Assembly (NCBI GenBank): GCA_041687295.1
Contig: JAWLCG010000217.1
Location: 1-8,650, forward strand
Reading direction: 5' to 3'
DNA length: 8,650 nt
Source of the DNA: JAWLCG01 sp041687295
GTDB taxonomy: Bacteria > Planctomycetota > Phycisphaerae > SM23-33 > FEN-1343
Shown: piece by piece, positions 1-6,200 of the stretch
How the letters are laid out: the number at the start of each line of letters is the position of its first letter
Numbering within the stretch: position 1 is the first letter of the stretch
Made by a program: the position numbers and the translations under genes
The notes under the pieces: generated by a model
The model's database searches: none
Told to the model about the DNA's origin: nothing
Seen by the model: only the letters and a program-made list of their open reading frames with translations

Positions 1-231
1 CCGGGGCGGGATATCGGGGCCTCCTGGATGGACCGCCTCCGCCCTCGACCGGGCGCGCGGTGCTGACGCCCCGCTTGCCCGGGGCACCCAGCCGCACGTC
101 CGATGGGCAAACGGTCTAGACCATTCGCCCATCGGACATGCGGGCTTGGGAACCCCCTCTGTCGCCTGGAGAGCCGCAGGCTCATCGGGCTGTCTTCGGG
201 GTCTCCCTCTTGCTCCGTCCCCCCAAAACGA
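1..231. other. Non-coding downstream flank; no gene supported
   Basis: Beyond the terminator I see no coding region with a start, ribosome site and recognisable protein. Besides the 87-150 palindrome it contains a small 6-bp hairpin at 68-85 (GCCCCG/CGGGGC) and a 5-bp hairpin at 171-183 (GAGCC-GCA-GGCTC). A 21-codon open stretch in plus frame 1 ends with TGA at 64-66; it could be the tail of a convergent gene entering from the left edge, but it is too short to judge. Confidence 0.5.
87..150. repeat. 64-base imperfect inverted repeat
   Basis: The core is an 11-bp perfect stem (98-108 with 127-137, arm GTCCGATGGGC). Inside it, after two mismatches, lies the perfect palindrome GGTCTAGACC (113-122). 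Outside it, after one mismatch and two single-base bulges, CCGCA/TGCGG, GA/TC-type and CCC/GGG pairs extend the arms to 87 and 150. About 27 base pairs are possible. No T run follows on either strand, so an ordinary intrinsic terminator is not clearly supported. Cruciform, protein-binding site or RNA structure are alternatives. Confidence 0.6.
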
Positions 232-267
232 GAGCCGGGGGCGAGTCGCGTGACTCGCCCCCGGCTC
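232..267 (-). terminator. Intrinsic terminator-like hairpin after the giant gene
   Basis: A perfect 16-bp GC-rich stem (232-247 with 252-267; arm GAGCCGGGGGCGAGTC) closes on a 4-base loop and begins 28 bases past the stop codon. On the gene strand it is followed by TCGTTTTG. The T run is short and interrupted, but the stem is very stable. An alternative pairing extends the stem outward with AACGAG/CTCGTT and a 2-base bulge. It could act in both directions, although the plus strand has only GTTGTGT after it. Confidence 0.7.
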
Positions 268-295
268 GTTGTGTCTGAGGGTTTCTCTGGATGCT

Positions 296-3200
296 CTACG
301 CCACCTGCACGATGGTCGCGTCGAGGATCGTCCAGTGGCCGGCGCCCGGCGTGGGCGGGTCGCCCGGAAGGGCCGTGTTGGGCACGGTGAATCCGCTGAA
401 CCCGCCCGGATCGACCGTGGCGGTGTAGAGGTCTGTGTTCCAGGTGCTCCAGAACTGGATCTGGCGGGCGGCCGCATCGTAGCCGACGGCCAGGATCGAG
501 TGGCCGCCGCCACCGGGCACGACGGTGCCCAGCATAACCGGCCGACCAGACTCGAGCTCGTGGATGAACAGCTCCCAAGTCAGCACCGGGACCGGGACGC
601 TGCTCGCCTCGGCCTCGTAGCCGCGGTGATCGAAGTAGTCCTCGATGCCGCCGGCGACGTCGATGACCCGGGTATTGCCGTAGGAGGCGCCAATGGCGCT
701 TCGGCTGGTGCCGAGGAAGTCGGCCAAGCTGTCGTCGTCGTGCGGCGTGACGCCGTCGCGCTGCTGGACCCACTCCTCCGACAGGTCGGGCACGATGTTG
801 CCGGGCCCCTCGACGGCCCACTCGTCGCCGCGGTAGACGCCGTAGTCGGCGGCGTGGCTGCCGCCGGCGGCCGGCTCGGAGCCGGGCACCCAGCCGGCGA
901 AGTTGCCGGTGTCGGGGTCGGTCAGGAAGGCGGCACCGTCGTAGCTGGCGATGGCCTCGCGGATGGCCGCGTTGCCCGGCCAGTTCAGGGCGTTGCCGTC
1001 GATCAGGTTGCTGTAGTCGTTGCCGTTGTAGCCGTGGGCATCGTAGTAGCCCGCCAGCATACCGGCAGCCGTCGGCGTGCAGCCGAACCACCAGGTGTAG
1101 GCCGGCACCAGGCCCATCATCGTGCTCAAGCCGTACACCATCTCGAACACGAAGTTGCCGCCGCCGACGCCGTCGCCGGTGGGCAGCACGTCGAACCACT
1201 CGCCGTCGAGCTGGTTGCCGCGGTTGTCCATCAGCCCATCGACCACCTGCAGGCGCAGGTGCTGATTGGCGATGCCCAGCGAGGTCCAGGTGTCGTTGGT
1301 GAGGGTGTAGGTCACCTCGAAGGTGTCGGGATTGAACGTCAGCGTGCCGTTGCCGGTCAGGTCGAACAGCTCGTCGGCGGTGAACACGTCATCGGCCGAG
1401 ATGTACAGCTCGACGTTGGCGGCCAGCGTGCTCAGGTCGATCATGTGATGGAGCCTGAAGATGAAGCCACTGCTGGTGATCCGCATGTCGGTCACCGACA
1501 GCGGCCCGGCGGCCGTCGCCATGGAGCGGACGACCATGTTGCCGTTGCGCTGGAACGGCCGGCCGTTGGCCAGGACGTAGGGCAGGCTGTTGGCGGCGAC
1601 GATAGCGTGGGACTCTCCGGCGATGTTCGAGCCGCGGATCGTGCGGGTGACGACCACCCGTCCGATGTGCCCGACGCCGTTGACCGTGTCGTCGTAGTTG
1701 CCGAAGAACCCGTCGACGCCCGGATCGATACCGGCGGCGATGCTGGAGGCGACCATCGAGCCGACGACGGTGACCGAGTAGATCCGTCCGACGCCGGCCT
1801 GGTCTTCCACCACGGGCAGGCCCGCGGCAATGGTGTGGGCGTCGATCTGCAGGTTGGCCGCGTCGTTGCCGGCGGGGTCGTCGCCGAGGTCCAGGCCGGC
1901 CAGCAGGTAGCTGCTGGTCATGTTGCCGCGGACGTAGGCGTTGTACAGGTCGCCGCTGGCGGCCACCAGACCGCCGCTCATGCTGCCGAAGATGGCACTG
2001 TAGAGCGTGCCGCCGCTCCAGGCCTTGCCGGTCATCGCGTTGGTGACGCTCAGGACCCTCAGGTCGCCCAGCGTGCTGAGCAGGCCGGCGAAGGCGTTGC
2101 CCACGACGAAGCTCGTCACGCCGCCCCGCGTGCGGAAGGTGCCCGTGCCGGCGAAGCTGCCGGCGGCGTAGACGCTGCGGGCCAGGCCGCGCTGCACCCA
2201 CGTCTCGCCCTCGAGGTTGCCGTTGGTGTAGACGCTGCCGAGGTCGCCGTGGGTGACGGTGACGTCGCCCTCGATGCCCGCGCCGACCACGCCGGTGTTC
2301 AGGACGTAGAGGCTCAGGATGTCGCCGCGGGCCGTCACGTTGCCCCGCAGGCCGCCGCGAAGCACCTGCACCACCCGGGCCGGGCCCATGGCGGTGTTGA
2401 TGTCCGCGTCCCAGCGGTCCATCGACAGGAACGTGCCGATCGAGTCGGCGTTGAAGCTGCCGGTGTCCAGATCGTTCGAGGCGTTGTCGCCGGCGACCGG
2501 CTCGTAGCTGCCGGCAGTCCGCCACAGGAGGACCTCGCCGGTGTTGACGGTGACGTTGGGCATCCGGCCCACGATGGCCGTGCGGATGCCGCCGGGCACG
2601 TTCCAGGTCGACCCGTCGGCGATGTCACCGATGTTGACCGCGCCGATGCCGCCGTCGAGGTCCACGTCGCCGACGGTGACGTTGCCGATCACCGTCAGGG
2701 CGGCCAGGGCGTCGTCCTCAGCGGCCACGATCGAGACGGTGCCGAACGGCGCCGCCCCGCTGTAGCGGACCAGCAGCGTGGTGGCGCTGGTGGTGTGGTT
2801 GAGGATGATCTTGTTGGCCACGGCGTCGAAGATGCCCAGGCCCGGCCCGATCAGTGTCAGCGTCAGGCCGTTGACCGTGACGGTGACCTGCCCGGCGTCG
2901 CGCCCGAAGGCGGTGCCGACGCCGGCGGCCGACTCGGTCGAACCGTGCTGGTTGACGATGCCCTCGGCGTCCAGCTGGGCCAGCAGACGGGCGTCGATGC
3001 TGGTGTCGGCCAGCACGGCGCTGGCGGCGTTGTTGGCGAACGAGCCCACCCGCATCGTGCGGACGCTGCTGGTGCCGGCGCCCTCGATGTTGGCCGTGCC
3101 CGCGCCGGTGGTGGTCAGGAAGTCGCCGTCGGCCCCCGGGGCCACGCCGGCCGAGACGATCGAGCCGTCGAAGGCGCCCAGGATGTTCAGGAAGTTGATG

Positions 3201-6200
3201 CTGCCCTGACGGGCCGTGTCGTCGGCCGTGCCGACCACGCCGTCGAGGCCCGGCCGGATGCCGGCCAGCAGCATCGCGCTGGTCATGTCGCCGCGGACCG
3301 TCACGGTGCCGATGTTCCAGGCGGCCGAGACCGTGCTGCCGTTGATCGCCCCAGCCGTCAGCAGGTCGATCGCGCCGTCGGAGCGGACATCGCCGCTGAC
3401 GGTGCCGCTGACGTTGAGGTTGCCGATTCCGGTGGCGGCCGAGACGTCGCCGGTGAGGTCGCCCGCCCCGGCGGCCGGGCCGCCCAGGACGGTGAGGCTG
3501 CGGATCTCCCGGCCACTGACGAGGTCGGCGTTGAACGCGCCGTTTCGGACCACCGCGCTGCCGACGCCGTTGTCGGCCGTGATGGTCCGCCCGGCGGCGG
3601 TCGAGGCGTTGATGAGGTTCAGCAGGTTGATTCGGCCATTGTGGGCCGTCACGTCCGCGTCGAGCAGGCCGTTGATGACCGTCAGGCCGCCGATGTCGCC
3701 GCCGGTGGTCAGCGGGCGGGCCGCATCGCCGGTGCTGATCGCGCCGGTGATGTTGCCGTTGTGCACCGTGATCTGCCCGATCCGCTGGGCGTTGAGCGGG
3801 GCGGCGATGTTGCCGTTGACCACCGTCACCGTGCCGATGCTGCCGTAGAGGCTCGTGATCGGCTGGAGCAGGTTGGCATTGTTAAGGTAGATGTTGGTGA
3901 TCGAGCCGCCGGTGGTCAGCGGGGCGTTGAAGTCGGCATTGGCCGGGATCCGCAGGGCGTTGATCGAGCCGAGCACCTGCAGGCTGCCACGCTGGCCCAG
4001 CGTCGGCAGCGTGCCGCCGAAGGCCTTGCCCACCACGAAGCTGTTGATGTTGCCGTTGACGGCCATGCGGCTGAAGAAGGTGTCGGCCACCATCATCGAC
4101 CCGACGTCGCCACCGACGTTGATGTCGGCGAACAGGTCGCTGGCGGCGCCGGTGATCATCAGGCTGCCCAGGTTGCCCCAGATGTTCCAGCGCTGGGTGC
4201 GGTTGAACAGCCCGCCCTCCAGGTCGGGGTTGACGCCGACGTCGCCGGCGCTCCAGACCCGCCCGAGGTTGCCGCCGACCTCGATGTTGCCGAAGATGCC
4301 CGTCTGGGCCTGCAGCAGGTCGAGGTTGGCGTTCCAGCCGTCGCGGCTGGTGCTGATGTTGGCGTAGATGCCGCCCTGCAGGGCGATAATCTGGCCAAGC
4401 CGGGCGGCCGACCAGATCGTGCCCCGGATGTCGCGCATGGCCCGCATCAGGCCCAGGTTGGCGGTCTGGCCGCCGGAGAGGACCAGCGTGGCGTCGAAGT
4501 CGCGCCCGATCAGGATCGTGCTGATCCCGTCGCCGACGGTCATCGTCCCGCCGGCCCAGTCGCGCCCGATCGAGGCCGAGCCCAGCCCGCCGATCGCGCC
4601 GTTGTTGCTGGCGAAATCGCGCGTGGTCGTCAGCCGGCCGATCGTGCCGGCGACGCTGAAGCTGTTGTTGCTGATGTCGCGCCCCTGCAGGACGCGCAGA
4701 CCCATGTTGGTCTGGATCGTGTTGCTGCGGATGTCGGCGCCGGCGCCCTCGGCCTGGATGGTGCCGATGTCGCCGCCGCGCGTCTGCACGACCGTATCGA
4801 TCATGCCCCAGCCGCCGGCGATAATCTGGGCGATGCCCGGGCGATTCATCGACGGGCGCAGGCCCGAGATGTAGGACTGGCGGATGCCCTGCGAGTCCGT
4901 GCTCGTGCGGACGGTGCCGACGAAGCCGCCCATGATCTCGGCCCGGTAAATGCGGGCATCAGGGCCCGAGAAGTCCACTCGGTGCACGCCGATGCCGACC
5001 GTAAAGGTGGTCCCGCCGGTGACCAGGCCACTGGTCAGGCTGGCGGCGCCGACGACGCCGGTGAGGCTTGCGCCGTTGGTGCCCACGACGGCCAGGATGT
5101 CGCCGGTGGCCAGGATCGAGCCGTTGAGCTCGCCGAAGGTCAGCACCCGCCCGTCTTCCAGGGTCACCTGGTCGTAGGGGCCCGAAATGGTGACGGTGCC
5201 GATGGCAGGCGGAGTGGGGTTGGTCGGCGTCGCCGCCTGCGGCAGGGCCAGGATGGCGGCCATGTACCGCTCGCCGGTCCCGTCGTCCATCAGGCCGTCG
5301 CCGACGTCGATGCTGCCGATGCCACCGCCGGCGAAGACCACGCCTTTGACGCCGTCCCATTCGCCGTACTCGGTCCAACCATCGGCGTTGACCCGCGCGT
5401 TGCCCAGCAGTCCGGTGACGTACAGGTCGCCCAGCGAGCCGCCGACCCGTAGCGTGGCCAGGCTGCCCACCTGCAGGCCGTTGAGCCGGTCATGGTGCCA
5501 GCCCAGCAGGCCCTGGGCCACCGACGTGCCCGGCGTGATGCCGTACAGCTCGGCGCCAGGCCGCAGGCCGTTGCGCGTCCGGCCCTGGCGGTTGCCGATG
5601 TCGCCGGCCCAGTCGATCGTCGGGATCGCGCCCAGCGTGCCCGAGAACAGGTTGCCCTCGGTGCGACTGACCAGCGAGTTGAAGCTGCCCTGGATGTTGT
5701 AGACGTCCACCCGGTCGTCGGGCAGGTCGCCCTGGATCAGCAGGTTGGTGCTCGCACCGGCCAGCGAGAGGTCCAGCACGGAGATCTGACTGGTGCCCTG
5801 CGTGGTCAGCGTGGCCGGGCCGTCGATCTCCAGCCGGGCCAGCACACCGCCGACGCCGCCGTCGACGGGGATCACGTAGGCACGCACGGCCGTGTAGAGC
5901 GGGCCAACGCCGGGCAGCTGCTGCTGCCGCTGGGTCCAGTGCGGCTCGAAGGGGACCAGGCCCGGGTTAATCACCCCCGGCTCGATCAGCAGCCGGCCGC
6001 CGCTATCGTCCGAGATGACGATTGGCGTGCCGTCGTCCGAGCCGGTCACGGTGACGCTGCCGCTCCAGGCCGGGCCGGCCAGGTAGATGTCCCCGCCGAT
6101 GTGAATGAAGCCGATGTCGCCGCCGGGGCCGTGGCTCAGGGCCGGGTAGCCCTGCTGCAGACCGCCCCAGTCGCCGGCGACCTGGATCAGGTCGACCATG

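Noticed and set aside
1..66. Possible C-terminal tail of a convergent plus-strand gene ending with TGA at 64-66
   Set aside because: Only 21 codons are visible and the other two plus frames are open here as well; nothing distinguishes it from chance.
1389..2525. 378-codon minus-strand frame inside the giant gene
   Set aside because: Arg/Gly/His-rich out-of-frame shadow of the solenoid region, typical of GC-rich DNA; no ribosome site or motif.
3260..3850. Regular spacing of similar 57-69-base units, at first glance like a CRISPR or satellite array
   Set aside because: The units are degenerate, in frame and encode solenoid turns; no identical repeats separated by unique spacers occur.
269..5452. 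1727-codon open frame on the plus strand
   Set aside because: It lies exactly in register opposite the sense gene, has low-complexity Ala/Val/Asp/Gly/Arg composition without domains, and is explained by absence of TTA, CTA and TCA codons in the sense strand. The minus-strand product has clear domains throughout.
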